Positions 17,401 through 28,951 of a stretch of DNA of 64,000 nt are shown here, piece by piece. Within the stretch, counting starts at the first letter, position 1. The number at the start of each line of letters is the position of its first letter. This DNA comes from JAOPZW01 sp963803375 (GTDB taxonomy: Bacteria; Actinomycetota; Thermoleophilia; Solirubrobacterales; Solirubrobacteraceae), in assembly GCA_963803375.1 (NCBI GenBank), contig CAWDMB010000004.1, positions 62,001 through 126,000 on the forward strand, given 5' to 3'. The translations under genes were made by a program, and so were the position numbers. The notes under the pieces are model-generated. The model made no database searches. It was given only the letters and a program-made list of their open reading frames with translations, and was not told the DNA's origin.

Positions 17401-18527
17401 CCCGACCCACCACCGCGCTGATCGTGGGTGGCGGCATCGCCGGGCTGGCGCTGGCGCCCATGCTCGCGCGCACCGGCATCGCGGTCGAGGTGATCGAGCG
17501 CGAACCCGCATGGCGCCGAGCAGGTACCGGCATGTATCTGCCCGGCAACGCCGCCCGCGCCCTCCGTGCCCTCGGCTTGGAGGCACAGGTCGCCTCCCGA
17601 GCCATCGAGATCGCGCGCCAGCGCTTCTGCGACCACCGCGGCAGGCTGCTCTGCGAAGTCGACGTCGCCGAGCTATGGGCGGCCGTCGGGCCGTGCCTCG
17701 CGTTGCATCGGGCCGATCTGCACGCGCTCCTCAGGGAGGCAGCCGGAGACGTGCCGATCCGTACGGGGCTGTCCGTGGAACGCATCGCTGAGTGCGACGG
17801 CATCGTCTCAGTCCAGTTCAGTGACGGCACGAGCGGCGAATACGATCTCGTGGTCGGAGCGGACGGGATCCACAGCGCCGTGCGCCGGCTCACGTTCGAG
17901 CCCGCGCCGATGCCCCGACCCGTGGGCCAAGTCGGCTGGCGCTTCCTGGCGCCCCGTCCCCCGGAGGTCACGACCTGGTCGGTGATGCTGGGACGCCGCA
18001 CGGCGTTTCTGACCCTTCCCATCGACGGCGACCGCGTGTACTGCTACGGCGACGTCGTCTCAGCTCGAGACCACGACACACCCGACCGCAGCCCGGCAGA
18101 GCGGCTCGGCGAGCTGTTCTCGGAGTTCGCGGATCCCGCCGCGACGCTGCTCGACGCGCTACCCGCCGCATCAGACATCCACGTCTCGACGATCGAGGAG
18201 GTCGCCCTCGACCGCTGGGCGCACGAGCGCGTCGTGCTGATCGGCGACGCAGCCCACGCGACCTCGCCGAACATGGCCCAAGGCGCGGCGATGGCACTCG
18301 AGGACGCACTCGTGTTCACAGACTGCCTGCAGAGGATCCCGGGAATCCCCGACGCGATCGCGGCGTTCGAGGCCCGCCGCCGACCCAGAACCGACTGGGT
18401 CCGCGCCCAAACGCACCGCCGCGACCACACCCGGTACCTGCCCCCGACGATCAGGGACAGCATCCTGCGACTCCTCGGCCGCCGGATCTTCCACGCCAAC
18501 TACCGTCCGCTCCTCGACCAACCCTGA
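17397..18527 (+). CDS. FAD-dependent aromatic-type monooxygenase
   Basis: 376 residues from GTG 17397, chosen because it starts exactly before the Rossmann motif. N-terminal GxGxxG (ALIVGGGIAGLALAPML), the DG-type motif (YDLVVGADGIHSAVR, about 150-165) and the second FAD motif (VVLIGDAAHATSPNMAQGAA, about 275-295) identify a PHBH-fold class A hydroxylase. It would hydroxylate an unknown small ring or lipid with NAD(P)H and oxygen. It stands alone behind a broken methyltransferase. Confidence 0.88.
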   Translation: MTRPTTALIVGGGIAGLALAPMLARTGIAVEVIEREPAWRRAGTGMYLPGNAARALRALGLEAQVASRAIEIARQRFCDHRGRLLCEVDVAELWAAVGPCLALHRADLHALLREAAGDVPIRTGLSVERIAECDGIVSVQFSDGTSGEYDLVVGADGIHSAVRRLTFEPAPMPRPVGQVGWRFLAPRPPEVTTWSVMLGRRTAFLTLPIDGDRVYCYGDVVSARDHDTPDRSPAERLGELFSEFADPAATLLDALPAASDIHVSTIEEVALDRWAHERVVLIGDAAHATSPNMAQGAAMALEDALVFTDCLQRIPGIPDAIAAFEARRRPRTDWVRAQTHRRDHTRYLPPTIRDSILRLLGRRIFHANYRPLLDQP

Positions 18528-18550
18528 GCCACGGGGCCCGCCTCGTCTCG

Positions 18551-18556
18551 TACCCT
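18551..18556 (+). promoter_or_regulatory. -10-like TACCCT before the glycoside hydrolase
   Basis: TACCCT ends 6 nt before ATG 18563, without a ribosome binding site. Consistent with leaderless initiation. Confidence 0.4.
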
Positions 18557-18562
18557 GCCCCG

Positions 18563-19630
18563 ATGCGCCGTTGGGTCCTCGCCGCGTTCGCCGTCCTGCT
18601 CTGCCTGCCCGCGGGCGCGGCGGCCCGCGTGCCGCGCGACTTCTTCGGCGTCATGGCCAACGGCGCGCTCGACCGGCCGGGGATCGCGCTCGGCGCCGAG
18701 TCCCGGCGCATGCGTCAGGCGGGGATCGGGACGGAGCGCATCGAGGTCGCCTGGGACCTCACCGAGCCCGAGCGCGGCCGCTACGACTTCGCGCTGACCG
18801 ACCGCAAGGTCCTCGCGGCCGCGCGCGCCGGGCTGGACGTGCTCGCGCTCGTCGTCCGCTCGCCGTCCTGGGCTGCGGCCGAGCCGGGGCAGCCGTTCTC
18901 GCCGCCGCGCGACCCCGCCGAGTTCGCGCGCTTCCTGCGCACGCTCGTCGCCCGCTACGGGCCCACGGGGTCGCTGTGGCGCGCGCACCGCGGCGTGCGT
19001 CCGCGGCCCGTCCGCGCGTGGCAGATCTGGAACGAGCCGAACCTCGTCGACTACTGGAGCGTCCAGCCGTTCATGCGCGGCTACGCGACGCTCCTCGACA
19101 CCGCCTACCGGACGCTCAAACGCGCCGACCGCCGCGCCACGGTCGTCATGGCCGGTCTCGCGAACTTCTCGTGGCGCGACCTGCGGCGGCTCTTCGAAAA
19201 GGGCGGCCGGCGCCTGCGCTTCGACGTCGCCGCGGTGCACCCGTTCAGCGGGCGGCCGTCGAACAGCGTGAAGATCGTCGGGCTCAACCGGGCGGTCCTC
19301 GACCGCCATGGCGCCCGACGCAAGCCGATCTGGGTCACCGAGCTCACGTGGTCCTCCGCGGTCGGTCGCAAGCGGAAGGTGAACAAGAACTGGGAGACCA
19401 CCGAGGCCGGGCAGGCGCAGCGCCTGACCGAGGCCTACGCGCTCTACGCGCGCGAGCGCAGGCGCCTGCGCCTGGGGCGGATCTACTGGTACACGTGGGT
19501 CACGCGCGACCGCGACTCGCCGAACTCGTTCGACTACTCGGGGCTGCGGACGCTGCGCCCGGACGGCCGCGTCGTCGACAAGCCCGCGATGCGCGCGTTC
19601 CGCGCCGTCGTGCGCAAACTCCGGCGTTGA
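18563..19630 (+). CDS. Secreted TIM-barrel glycoside hydrolase (GH5/GH39-like)
   Basis: 355 residues. A Sec-type signal peptide is evident (MRRWVLAAFAVLLCLPAGAAA). A clan GH-A barrel is suggested by WNEPN with acid/base Glu158 and a nucleophile Glu260 in IWVTELTWSS, about 100 residues apart as expected. An aromatic strand end (IYWYTWVTRD) follows. It likely cleaves a beta-glycoside outside the cell. Exact GH family cannot be fixed by eye. Confidence 0.75.
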   Translation: MRRWVLAAFAVLLCLPAGAAARVPRDFFGVMANGALDRPGIALGAESRRMRQAGIGTERIEVAWDLTEPERGRYDFALTDRKVLAAARAGLDVLALVVRSPSWAAAEPGQPFSPPRDPAEFARFLRTLVARYGPTGSLWRAHRGVRPRPVRAWQIWNEPNLVDYWSVQPFMRGYATLLDTAYRTLKRADRRATVVMAGLANFSWRDLRRLFEKGGRRLRFDVAAVHPFSGRPSNSVKIVGLNRAVLDRHGARRKPIWVTELTWSSAVGRKRKVNKNWETTEAGQAQRLTEAYALYARERRRLRLGRIYWYTWVTRDRDSPNSFDYSGLRTLRPDGRVVDKPAMRAFRAVVRKLRR

Positions 19631-19632
19631 CC

Positions 19633-19656
19633 CGAGCCGAACGTCTGTTCGGCTCG
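19633..19656 (+). promoter_or_regulatory. LexA/SOS box upstream of uvrA
   Basis: A 24-bp inverted repeat with 10-bp arms and 4-bp centre. Its core CGAAC-GTCT-GTTCG (19638-19651) matches the Gram-positive/actinobacterial LexA site CGAACnnnnGTTCG. It lies just upstream of a TACACT -10-like box (19658-19663), so LexA would block RNA polymerase. The lexA gene is not in this window. Confidence 0.8.
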
Positions 19657-19672
19657 GTACACTCGGAGGAGG

Positions 19673-22585
<2,913 letters not shown>

Positions 22586-22608
22586 GGCGCGGGTCGCCGC
22601 CCGCCGGG

Positions 22609-23724
22609 CTACCCGCCGAAGCGCGAGCGCAGCGCCATGACGTTCGCGACGTAGCGGCGCGTCTCGGGCAGCATGCCGATCCGTCGAACGGAGGAGAGGC
22701 CCTGGTAGTAGCTCGCCGCGGCCGTGGTCGCGTCACCGCCGGTGTCGCGCAGGAGTTGGGCGAGGTAGAGCGATCCCGCGCGCACGTTGTCGGTCGCCGA
22801 GGCCGGGTTCAGGCGCCCGCCCGCGAGGTTCGCCTGGACCCAGTCCCACGTTCCCGGCAGGACCTGCATGATGCCGCGGGCGTTGGCGGGGGAGACCATC
22901 GCGTTGTTGAAGCCGCTCTCCTGGTAGGCGATCGCGCTCGCCAGCGACGAGGGCACGCCGTGCTGGGCGGCGATCGAGCCGACTGCGCCGGCGCTCAGCC
23001 GCGTGGCGGTCGGAGTCGGCGGCGCCGCGGGGACCACCGCGGGGGCCGGAGCCGGCGCCGCGGCTTGGACGGGGGCGCCCGTCGGGAGCTTGAGCACGGT
23101 GCCGACGAGCAGCGGCTTGGCGGGATCGACGCCGTTGACGTAGGCCATCTGCGCCATCGGCACGCGGCTGCGCGCCGCCAGCGCGCCGAGCGTGTCACCG
23201 GGGCGCACGGTGTAGGCGCCGATGACCTCGGGGGCGGCGGTCGGCGTGGACGCGGCCGACGCGGAGACGGGCGCGCCGGTGAGACGGATCGTGCGCCCCG
23301 CGAGGAGCCGGCTCGTCGAGCTCAGGCCATTGGCGGCGGCCAGCGATGCGGCCGACAGCCCGTTGCGGGCCGCGACCGTGCTCAGCGAGTCGCCGGGCTG
23401 CACGCGGTACGCGCCGGGCGTGCCGGGCGACGCCATGGCGGAGGGCGCGGGCCCGGCGGCCGCCGGCGCCGCGGCGGCGGCCGCCGGAACCGTCACGTTC
23501 GCGCCCGCCATCACGAGCGCCGTCGGCGCGAGGCCGTTGGCCGCTGCGACGGCGCTCGCCGGCAGGCCGTTGGCGGCGGCGATGCCCCAGAGCGTCTCCC
23601 CGGGCGCGACGGTGTGGACGTGGGCCGACGCGGGGCCGGCGAGGGCCAGGCTCGAGGTCGCCACGAGGGCCGCGGTGCGCGCGAACATGTCGGCCACGTT
23701 TCCAGAGCGTCGGGCGTCCGTCAC
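22609..23724 (-). CDS. Secreted LysM-repeat lytic transglycosylase
   Basis: 371 residues. A signal peptide precedes HVHTVAPGETLWGIAAANGL. Three LysM peptidoglycan-binding repeats follow (about 34-80, 103-150, 168-215; YRVQPGDSLSTVAARNGL and YTVRPGDTLGALAARS), separated by Ala/Pro-rich linkers. A C-terminal SLT domain (about 245-371) contains catalytic Glu in AYQESGFN and ARGIMQVLPGTW. Convergent with uvrA, only 23 bases apart. The first ATG candidates are at 23724 and 23688; the latter fits the signal peptide better. Confidence 0.9.
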   Translation of the reverse strand: MTDARRSGNVADMFARTAALVATSSLALAGPASAHVHTVAPGETLWGIAAANGLPASAVAAANGLAPTALVMAGANVTVPAAAAAAPAAAGPAPSAMASPGTPGAYRVQPGDSLSTVAARNGLSAASLAAANGLSSTSRLLAGRTIRLTGAPVSASAASTPTAAPEVIGAYTVRPGDTLGALAARSRVPMAQMAYVNGVDPAKPLLVGTVLKLPTGAPVQAAAPAPAPAVVPAAPPTPTATRLSAGAVGSIAAQHGVPSSLASAIAYQESGFNNAMVSPANARGIMQVLPGTWDWVQANLAGGRLNPASATDNVRAGSLYLAQLLRDTGGDATTAAASYYQGLSSVRRIGMLPETRRYVANVMALRSRFGG

Positions 23725-23765
23725 CGTCGCGGCGGAGTTCCGTGAACCTGCAAGCGCTGCTGCAC

Positions 23766-24386
23766 ATGCGATCCTGGGCGGCGATGACGGCCGCCCAGGC
23801 GAGGCTCTGGCTGCAGCGCTGGCGCTGGTACGAGCGCAACGTCCTCCCCTGGAACCGGGCCCGCATCCACTGGGAGTTCGCGCGCCGCGAGGCGTTCGTC
23901 CGCTGGCCCGTGCACGGCAACGTGCTCGAGGCGCTGCGCGAGGGGCGCCTCGAGGTCGGCGCGCACACGCTCTTGGAGCCGGGCGTATGGATCACCGCCC
24001 CCGGGGCCGCGCGCGTGCGCATCGGCGAGGGCTCGTTCCTGAACCTCGGCGTCATGGTCGCGAGCGTCGAGCTCGTGGAGATCGGCGCACACTGCATGCT
24101 CGCCAACGGCTGCTTCGTGTCCGACGGCAGCCACCGCTTCGACGACCCGAGCCGGCCCGTCACGTGGCAGGGCTTCACCACGAAGGGCCCAACCCGGCTC
24201 GGCGACAACGTGTGGTGCGGCGCGAACGTCGTCGTCACGAGTGGCGTGACGATCGGCGAGCGCTGCGTCATCGGCGCCAACAGCGTCGTGACGCGCGACG
24301 TTCCGCCCGGCTCGATCGCCGCCGGCGCGCCCGCCCGCGTGCTGGCGAAGATCGCGTTCGCAGCGTCCGCGCCCGCGGTCCCTTGA
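23766..24386 (+). CDS. Hexapeptide-repeat (LbH) acyltransferase
   Basis: 206 residues from ATG 23766; ATG 23784 is an alternative. An N-terminal basic/aromatic helix is followed by left-handed beta-helix turns (for example IGEGSFLNLGVMV, IGAHCMLANGCFV, LGDNVWCGANVVV, IGERCVIGANSVV) and the usual end PPGSIAAGAPARVL. It would O- or N-acetylate a sugar or similar acceptor. It stands alone, convergent with the pantothenate operon; the polysaccharide locus is 10 kb away. Confidence 0.82.
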   Translation: MRSWAAMTAAQARLWLQRWRWYERNVLPWNRARIHWEFARREAFVRWPVHGNVLEALREGRLEVGAHTLLEPGVWITAPGAARVRIGEGSFLNLGVMVASVELVEIGAHCMLANGCFVSDGSHRFDDPSRPVTWQGFTTKGPTRLGDNVWCGANVVVTSGVTIGERCVIGANSVVTRDVPPGSIAAGAPARVLAKIAFAASAPAVP

Positions 24387-24466
24387 GGACGATGACGCTG
24401 ATCGCCTCGATCGGCATCTGCTGCAGGCGCCGCGCCGCGTTGCCGGCTGAGCGTGCTCGCGGTCTC

Positions 24467-25357
24467 CTACGCGCCGAGCTCCGCCCGGAAGGCCCGCAGC
24501 TCCGCCTCGTCGATCGAGTAGCCGTGCTCGGGGGCCGGGTAACGCCGCGAGCGCACGTCCTCGGCGTAGGCGGCGACGCCCGCGGCCATCTCGTCCTGCA
24601 GCGAGGCGTAGCGCTTGACGAAGCGCGCTCCCAGTCCCTCGCGGATACCGAGCAGGTCGTGGAAGACGAGCACCTGCCCGTCGGTCGCCGGGCCGGCGCC
24701 GATGCCGATGACCGGGACCTCCATGTGGGCCATGAGCACGGCGGCCACCGCGCTCGGGATCGCCTCGAAGACGAGCGCAAAGCACCCGGCCTCCTGCAGG
24801 GCGAGCGCTTCGCGGGCGATGCGCGCGGCGGCCTGCGCCGTGCGGCCCTGCGCGCGGTAGCCGCCCAGGGCCGTCGACGTCTGCGGTGTCAGGCCGACAT
24901 GGCCCATGACCGGGATGCCGGCCTGGACGATGGCGCGCGCGCGGGCGACCGGAACCGGGCCGCCGCCCTCGAGCTTGACCGCGTCGCAGCCGGCCTGCTT
25001 GACGAAGCGCAAGGCGGTGGCGACGGCCTGCTCGTCGGAGATCTCGCAGGAGCCGAAGGGCAGGTCGCCCACGAACAACGGCGTGCTCAGGCCGCGACGG
25101 GCGGCGCAGGCGAGGACGAGGATCTCGTCGAGCTCGACCGCGACGGTGCTCGGGTAGCCGAGGACGGTCATGGCCCCCGAGTCGCCCACGAGCACGAGGT
25201 CGACTCCCGCCGCCTCGGCCGCGCGGGCGCTCGGGAAGTCGTAGGCGGTGACCATGACGATCGGCTCGCCCAGGCGCTTCTTGTCGAGCAGCCGGGGGAG
25301 CGTCATCGGCAGCCGCGAGGCGTCCGTCGGGGCGTGGAGGTTGGGGTGCGCGCTCAT
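24467..25357 (-). CDS. panB: Ketopantoate hydroxymethyltransferase
   Basis: 296 residues. Family motifs are clear: VTAYDFPSARAAEAAGVDLV, VGDSGAMTVLGYPSTVAVEL, ADLPFGS-like VGDLPFGSCE, KLEGG, VMGHVGLTPQT and GIGAGPATDGQVLV. It makes ketopantoate from 2-oxoisovalerate for CoA synthesis. The start overlaps the panD stop (ATGA). It is the last gene of a four-gene operon. Confidence 0.97.
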   Translation of the reverse strand: MSAHPNLHAPTDASRLPMTLPRLLDKKRLGEPIVMVTAYDFPSARAAEAAGVDLVLVGDSGAMTVLGYPSTVAVELDEILVLACAARRGLSTPLFVGDLPFGSCEISDEQAVATALRFVKQAGCDAVKLEGGGPVPVARARAIVQAGIPVMGHVGLTPQTSTALGGYRAQGRTAQAAARIAREALALQEAGCFALVFEAIPSAVAAVLMAHMEVPVIGIGAGPATDGQVLVFHDLLGIREGLGARFVKRYASLQDEMAAGVAAYAEDVRSRRYPAPEHGYSIDEAELRAFRAELGA

Positions 25358-25737
25358 GCGAGCAGCTCCGCGACGGTGGTGTCCACGGCGACGATCGCGT
25401 TGGATCCCGCGGCCACGTGGACGACCCGCGGCGCGTAGCGCTCCAGGTCGGCCTCGTCGTAGGAGCCGTAGGAGATGACGATCACGGTGTCGCCGCGGTG
25501 GACGAGCCGCGCGGCGGCGCCGTTGACCTTGACCTCGCCGGTTCCGCGCTCGCCGGCGATCGTGTAGGTCTCGAAGCGGGCGCCGTTGTCGACGTCGACG
25601 ACGTGCACCTGCTCGTGGTCGAGGATGTCCGCGGCCTCCAGGAGCTCGGGATCGATGGTGAGCGACCCGACGTAGTGCAGGTCGCAGTCGGTCACCGTGG
25701 CCCGGTGGACCTTCGACTTGAGCATGGCGCGCTGCAT
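25354..25737 (-). CDS. panD: Aspartate 1-decarboxylase proenzyme
   Basis: 127 residues. The self-cleavage site Gly24-Ser25 in YVGSLTIDPE produces the pyruvoyl group. The Lys9, His11 and Arg54-type residues (KSKVHRATVT; NGARFETYTI) are in place. It makes beta-alanine for pantothenate. Starts 3 bases after the panC stop and overlaps panB. Confidence 0.97.
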   Translation of the reverse strand: MQRAMLKSKVHRATVTDCDLHYVGSLTIDPELLEAADILDHEQVHVVDVDNGARFETYTIAGERGTGEVKVNGAAARLVHRGDTVIVISYGSYDEADLERYAPRVVHVAAGSNAIVAVDTTVAELLA

Positions 25738-25740
25738 GAG

Positions 25741-26604
25741 CTAGCGCCTCCCTTCCGGCTTCGCCGTGGTGATGAACGTGTTGTCGATGAGGCGGGTGGT
25801 CCCGACGCGGGCGGCGACGGCGACGAGCAGCTCGCCGTCGACCGTCGCGACGGGTTCGAGGGTCTCCGGATGGACGAGCGCGAGGTACTCCGGCGCGACC
25901 GAGAAGGACTCCATCGCGTCGAGGGCGGCGGCGCGCACGGCGGCCGTGTCGCGCTCGCCGGCGGCGACGCTCGCCTCGGCCGCGCGGAGCGCCCGGCTCA
26001 GCGCGAGCGCGCGCTCCCGGTCGGCGCCGCGCAGGTGGGCGTTGCGGCTCGAGAGCGCGAGGCCGTCGGGCTCGCGCACGGTCGGGCGCACCTCGATGCG
26101 GACCGGCACGTCGAGGTCGCGGACGAGCCGCCGGACGACGAGCGCCTGCTGGGCGTCCTTTTGCCCGAAGAACGCGATGTCGGGGCCGGCCATGTTCAGC
26201 AGCTTGAGGACGACGGTGGCGACCGCGTCGAAGTGCGCGACGCCGCGGTGGCCGCCCTCGAGCGATTCGGTGACGCCGCCGACGCGCACCGTGGTGGCGA
26301 AGCCCGCCGGGTAGACCTCGTCCGCCGCGGGGGCGAAGAGCACGTCCGCGCCGGCCTGCGCGGCGAGCTCGGCGTCGCGGCCCTCGTCGCGCGGGTAGCC
26401 GGCGAGGTCGCCCGGGTCCTCGAACTGCGAGGGGTTGACGAAGAGCGAGACGACGGCGACGTCCGTGGCCTCGCGGGCGGCGCGCACCAGGCTCAGGTGG
26501 CCCTCGTGCAGGGAGCCCATGGTCGGGACGAGGCCGATCACGCGCCCCGCGCGCCGGTGGGGCGCGAGGGCGGCGCGCAGCTCGGCCACGGTGCGGGCGG
26601 TCAC
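25741..26604 (-). CDS. panC: Pantothenate synthetase
   Basis: 287 residues from GTG 26604, chosen because it overlaps the upstream stop by 4 bases and precedes the normal N-terminus (GLVPTMGSLHEGHLSLV with the nucleotide-binding His). Later motifs FVNPSQFEDPGDLAGYPRD, FFGQKDAQQALVVRRLV and ALSSRNAHL are typical. It joins pantoate and beta-alanine with ATP. Confidence 0.97.
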   Translation of the reverse strand: MTARTVAELRAALAPHRRAGRVIGLVPTMGSLHEGHLSLVRAAREATDVAVVSLFVNPSQFEDPGDLAGYPRDEGRDAELAAQAGADVLFAPAADEVYPAGFATTVRVGGVTESLEGGHRGVAHFDAVATVVLKLLNMAGPDIAFFGQKDAQQALVVRRLVRDLDVPVRIEVRPTVREPDGLALSSRNAHLRGADRERALALSRALRAAEASVAAGERDTAAVRAAALDAMESFSVAPEYLALVHPETLEPVATVDGELLVAVAARVGTTRLIDNTFITTAKPEGRR

Positions 26605-27311
26605 GACGGCACGCTCGCGAGGCCGCGGGTGGCGCCGGCGAGGGCGTCGAAGAGCCCGAGCAGGTCGGGACATCGCTCGGCGACGGCGACGCGCTGACGG
26701 GCGACGACGGCCTCGTCGCCGCGGGCGATCGGGCCGGTCAGCGCGGCCTCGCCGGCGTGGGCCCAGTTCTCCACGGCGGCGCGCACGAGCGGGACCAGCA
26801 GCGCGCGCTCGACGCCGGCCGACGCGGCGAGGCGCTCCGCCGCCGCCTCGAGCGTGACCAGGAAGTTCGAGGCCATCGAGGCGCCGGCGTGGTAGGCGGC
26901 CCGGTCGTCGTCGGCCACCGCGAAGGGACGCATCCCGAGGTCGGTGGCGAGGCCGCGGGCGACGGCGAGCGCGCGGCCGGTCGTGCCCGCGACCGCCGCC
27001 CCCGCACCGGCGAACCACGCGCCGTCCTCGTTCACGGTCATGAGCGGGTGCAGCCCGAAGGCCTCGTGCGGAGCGAGGACGTCGAGCCCGAGCGCCCCCG
27101 ACGGGTGGCCGACGAGCGGGCCGGGCGCGACCGCGGCGGCCGCGCGCGCAATCTCGGCGTCGGGGACGCAGAGCAGGACCGCGCGAGCCGTCGCGCCGCC
27201 GACGTGGCCGCGACCGTGCGGACCCTCGACGGAGTGGCCCGCGTTGCGCAGCGCTGCGGCGAGCGCGCGGCCGAGCCGGCCGCGGCCCACGATGGCGATC
27301 GTGCTGTTCAT
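26601..27311 (-). CDS. DUF2520 / Rossmann-like protein of the pantothenate operon
   Basis: 236 residues from ATG 27311. The N-terminal Rossmann segment IAIVGRGRLGRALAAALRNA and a C-terminal helical domain (DRAAYHAGASMASNFLVTL) match the DUF2520 / NADP-oxidoreductase-like family. In mycobacteria the same family lies next to panC. It may reduce ketopantoate or a related oxo-acid, as no panE is seen here; this is inference. First gene of DUF2520-panC-panD-panB. Confidence 0.82.
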   Translation of the reverse strand: MNSTIAIVGRGRLGRALAAALRNAGHSVEGPHGRGHVGGATARAVLLCVPDAEIARAAAAVAPGPLVGHPSGALGLDVLAPHEAFGLHPLMTVNEDGAWFAGAGAAVAGTTGRALAVARGLATDLGMRPFAVADDDRAAYHAGASMASNFLVTLEAAAERLAASAGVERALLVPLVRAAVENWAHAGEAALTGPIARGDEAVVARQRVAVAERCPDLLGLFDALAGATRGLASVPS

Positions 27312-27386
27312 GTCGGTCCAGCCCCCTTCGGGGTGCCGGTCGCGAATCGATGTAGCGGCGAAGGATATCGCCTCCGGCCCGCGGGC

Positions 27387-27392
27387 TACCCT
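27387..27392 (+). promoter_or_regulatory. -10-like TACCCT before UDG
   Basis: TACCCT ends 6 nt before GTG 27399, no ribosome binding site. Leaderless arrangement. Confidence 0.4.
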
Positions 27393-27398
27393 GCGCAG

Positions 27399-28103
27399 GT
27401 GCCGCCGATCGCAGAGCAGCGTCGCGAGGCGCTCAAGGCCGCCTTCCACGAGGCGCGGACGTGTCCACGGTGCCCTCAGCTCGCCGCCACGCGCACGACC
27501 GTCGTCTTCGGGTCGGGCCATGCGGACGCCGACCTCATGTTCGTGGGGGAGGCGCCCGGCCGCCACGAGGACGAGCAGGGGCTGCCGTTCGTGGGCCAGG
27601 CCGGCCGCCTCCTCGACCGCCTCCTGGGCGAGATCGGGCTGGCCCGCGCCGACGTCTTCGTCACCAACGTCCTGCAGTGCCGGCCGCCCGGCAACCGCGA
27701 TCCGCACCCCGAGGAGATCGAGCACTGTCAGGACTACCTCCTGCGCAAGGTCGAGCTCATCGAGCCGCTGGTGATCTGCTCGCTGGGGAACTTCGCGACC
27801 AAGCTCCTGCGCGCCGACCCGACCGGCATCACGCGCGTCCACGGGCGCGTCGAGGTGAAGACGATCGGCTCGCGGGCCGTGCGGCTGCTGGCGCTCTTTC
27901 ACCCGGCTGCGGCGCTCTACACGCCCGCCAACGTCGAGGCCCTGCGCGCGGACTTCGCGCAGATCCCGGAGCTGCTGGCGCTCGAGCCGCCGCCGCAGCC
28001 GCGCCTGTCGAGGCCCGAGCCCGAGCCCGAGCCCGAGCCGGCGATCTCCGAGCCGGCGGTCGCGGTCGGCGCGGCGCCCGTCGAGCAGCTCGGGCTGTTC
28101 TAG
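27399..28103 (+). CDS. Family-4 uracil-DNA glycosylase with C-terminal clamp-binding motif
   Basis: 234 residues from GTG 27399. Four cysteines for a [4Fe-4S] cluster are present: C22-x2-C25, C94 and C110. Catalytic-region motifs GEAPGRHEDEQGLPFVGQAG (about 50-69) and LFHPAAALY match family 4 UDG. It removes uracil from DNA. An acidic Pro tail of EP repeats (about 200-212) ends in EQLGLF, a good match to the bacterial beta-clamp binding pentapeptide QL(S/D)LF. The stop overlaps the next gene's start. Confidence 0.93.
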   Translation: MPPIAEQRREALKAAFHEARTCPRCPQLAATRTTVVFGSGHADADLMFVGEAPGRHEDEQGLPFVGQAGRLLDRLLGEIGLARADVFVTNVLQCRPPGNRDPHPEEIEHCQDYLLRKVELIEPLVICSLGNFATKLLRADPTGITRVHGRVEVKTIGSRAVRLLALFHPAAALYTPANVEALRADFAQIPELLALEPPPQPRLSRPEPEPEPEPAISEPAVAVGAAPVEQLGLF

Positions 28104-28837
28104 TGGTCCACGCGGCCGCCGCCAGCGGCTTCGCGCGTGCGGCGGCCGCCTACGAGCGCGGGCGCCCCGACTACCCGGCGGGCGCCGTCGCCTGGCTCGC
28201 CGAGCGCCTCGGGCTACGCCCCGGCCGGACCGTCGTCGACCTCGCGGCGGGCACGGGCAAGCTGACGCGGGCGCTGCTGGCCACGGGCGCCGACGTCGTG
28301 GCCGTCGAGCCGGTCGCCGAGATGCGCGCCGCGCTGCCGGCCGCGGCCCGCGCGCTCGACGGCACCGCCGAGGCCGTGCCGCTCGCCGACGCCAGCGCCG
28401 ACGCGGCGACGGTCGCGCAGGCCTTCCACTGGTTCGACGGCGACCGCGCGCTGGCCGAGCTGCACCGCGTGCTGCGCCCCGGTGGCGGCCTCGGGCTCGT
28501 CTGGAACCGGCGCGCGCTCGAGAGCCCGGTCCAGGCCGCGCTGCAGGAGCTGATGGCGCCCTACCGGGGCGACACGCCCGCCCACGCGGGCAGCGGGTGG
28601 CGCGAGGCGTTCGCGCGGACGAGGCGCTTCGGCCCGCTCGAGGAGCGGACGTTCGCCCACGTCCAGCGGCTCGGCGCGCAGGGCCTCGCCGATCGCGTCG
28701 GCTCGGTGAGCTTCATCGCCGCGCTGCCGTCCGCCGAGCGCGAGCGGATCCTCGAGCGCGCGCGAGCGCTCGCGGGCGACGGCGAGGTCGAGCTGCCCTA
28801 CGTCTGCGAGACGTCGGTGTGCTTCCGCCGGGCGTGA
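28103..28837 (+). CDS. Class I SAM-dependent methyltransferase
   Basis: 244 residues from GTG 28103, starting on the last base of the UDG stop. SAM-binding motif I VVDLAAGTGKLTRAL (about 35-50), acidic motif II (AVEP) and motif VLRPGGGLGLVWNRR are visible. FxRAAAAYERGRPDYP at the N-terminus is usual for the UbiE-like group 11/25 proteins. Substrate unknown. Its stop overlaps the start of a truncated GNAT gene (GTGA). Confidence 0.85.
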   Translation: MVHAAAASGFARAAAAYERGRPDYPAGAVAWLAERLGLRPGRTVVDLAAGTGKLTRALLATGADVVAVEPVAEMRAALPAAARALDGTAEAVPLADASADAATVAQAFHWFDGDRALAELHRVLRPGGGLGLVWNRRALESPVQAALQELMAPYRGDTPAHAGSGWREAFARTRRFGPLEERTFAHVQRLGAQGLADRVGSVSFIAALPSAERERILERARALAGDGEVELPYVCETSVCFRRA

Positions 28838-28950
28838 CGCTGCGGCCGGGCGCCGCCGAGGACGCGGCGCTCCTCGTCGACTCGGTCCTCGACGGCTTCG
28901 CGACCTACCGCGCCTTCGCGCCGGCGGGCTGGGCGCCACCGTCGCGCCTA
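28834..28950 (+). pseudogene. 5' fragment of a GNAT acetyltransferase gene
   Basis: GTG 28834 overlaps the methyltransferase stop and opens a typical GNAT N-terminus (VTLRPGAAEDAALLVDSVLD, then AFAPAGWAPP). Homology stops near 28948, where the sequence joins the 3' truncated mobile ORF on the other strand. The frame runs on to about 29025 without meaning. The rest of the gene is not found on the far side of the island at 32105, so the insertion was followed by deletion. Confidence 0.65.
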
Positions 28951-28951
28951 G

